Part shown: positions 63,643-64,000 of the stretch, one piece after another
Layout: each line of letters begins with the position of its first letter
How positions within the stretch are numbered: position 1 is the stretch's first letter
Origin: Paenibacillus xylanilyticus
GTDB taxonomy: Bacteria > Bacillota > Bacilli > Paenibacillales > Paenibacillaceae
NCBI RefSeq assembly: GCF_009664365.1
Contig: NZ_CP044310.1
Coordinates: 1,437,001-1,501,000 of the forward strand
Length of the DNA stretch: 64,000 bases
Direction: 5' to 3'
Notes under the pieces: model-generated
What the model saw: only the letters and a program-made list of their open reading frames with translations
The model's database searches: none
What the model was told of the DNA's origin: nothing
Position numbers and translations under genes: made by a program

Positions 63643-64000
63643 TTAAAACAGCATGATGGTTTGGATAATCAGATAAACGTTCAGAACCACAATTACGGCA
63701 GCGATGATCCAAGAGACGACTTTGAGCCACAGTTTGTTGGCGAATGCGCCCATGCTTTTTTTGTCACTCGTAAACATCACAAGTGGAATAACGGCAAAAG
63801 GCAGCTGCAAGGATAGAATCACTTGGCTCAAAATCAGCAGCTCTTCCGTACCATGTTCGCCGGCGATAGCCGTCACAATAACGGCAGGGATGATCGCAAT
63901 TAATCGGGTCACGAGCCGGCGGAGCCAAGCCGGAATCCGAATGTTCAGGAAACCTTCCATAACAATCTGTCCGGACAGTGTACCTGTAAGCGTAGAGTTC
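63643..64000 (-). CDS. mntH: Nramp/MntH-family divalent metal transporter, C-terminal end (cut by window)
   Basis: About 119 codons visible; the frame stays open to the right edge. The edge reads [17 protein letters not shown], then [28 protein letters not shown] and a final helix, matching the last helices of MntH (proton-linked Mn2+ import). The 5' end and any MntR site lie outside the window. The internal ATG at 63960 is not the start. Confidence 0.9.
   Translation of the reverse strand, partial: NSTLTGTLSGQIVMEGFLNIRIPAWLRRLVTRLIAIIPAVIVTAIAGEHGTEELLILSQVILSLQLPFAVIPLVMFTSDKKSMGAFANKLWLKVVSWIIAAVIVVLNVYLIIQTIMLF

Overview
The window reads as chromosomal DNA of a spore-forming, Gram-positive Bacillales bacterium, most likely Paenibacillus. 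The reasons are three-repeat SLH surface-anchoring domains on very large secreted enzymes, a ydcC-alr-ndoAI-ndoA block and a tex-cmpA-sprT block ordered as in Bacillus, strong AGGAGG-type ribosome binding sites with frequent TTG and GTG starts, and many intrinsic terminators. The organism call is inferred from gene content only.

Layout. 1-8100: an AT-rich secreted YD-repeat protein, then a giant SLH-anchored nuclease/5'-nucleotidase. 8100-13500: an Imm17-like membrane protein and an osmoprotectant module (CBS-domain ATPase, permease fused to two tandem betaine-binding domains, divergent GbsR-type regulator, perfect palindromic operator candidate). 13500-21500: a Btr-like AraC/siderophore-sensor regulator with a Fur box, a DUF5050-like secreted protein, two Gfo/Idh/MocA oxidoreductases (the first frameshifted) with an RpiR-type regulator, and an ABC export pair. 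21900-24850: a divergent Hsp90-like ATPase translationally coupled to a helical-repeat (TPR-like) protein. 24900-32000: two penicillin-binding-like serine hydrolases around an MFS exporter and an SgrR-like regulator.

32300-42450: ydcC, alr, the EndoAI/EndoA toxin-antitoxin pair, a GH36 alpha-galactosidase, tex, the short cortex gene cmpA and sprT. 42500-48400: tRNA genes (Asn, Ser, Glu, Lys, Leu) interspersed with an ArsR-type regulator and flavin reductase, an MgtC-like protein, a DeoR-HAD pair and an XRE regulator.

48400-60500 is a nitrogen-acquisition island: ureABCFGD (no ureE) on the minus strand, divergent from the urea importer urtABCDE, followed by a small HTH protein, a PAS/Cys-motif protein and a second UreF. 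Exact GlnR/TnrA-type boxes (TGTNA-N7-TNACA) lie before ureA, urtA and the second ureF, so urea uptake, hydrolysis and the extra nickel-insertion factor look co-controlled by nitrogen status. 60800-64000: a second tRNA-Leu, a glutathione peroxidase, a ydaO-type c-di-AMP riboswitch with its own terminator ahead of a small Rossmann-like protein, a HAD hydrolase, and the C-terminal end of an Nramp/MntH metal transporter cut by the window edge.
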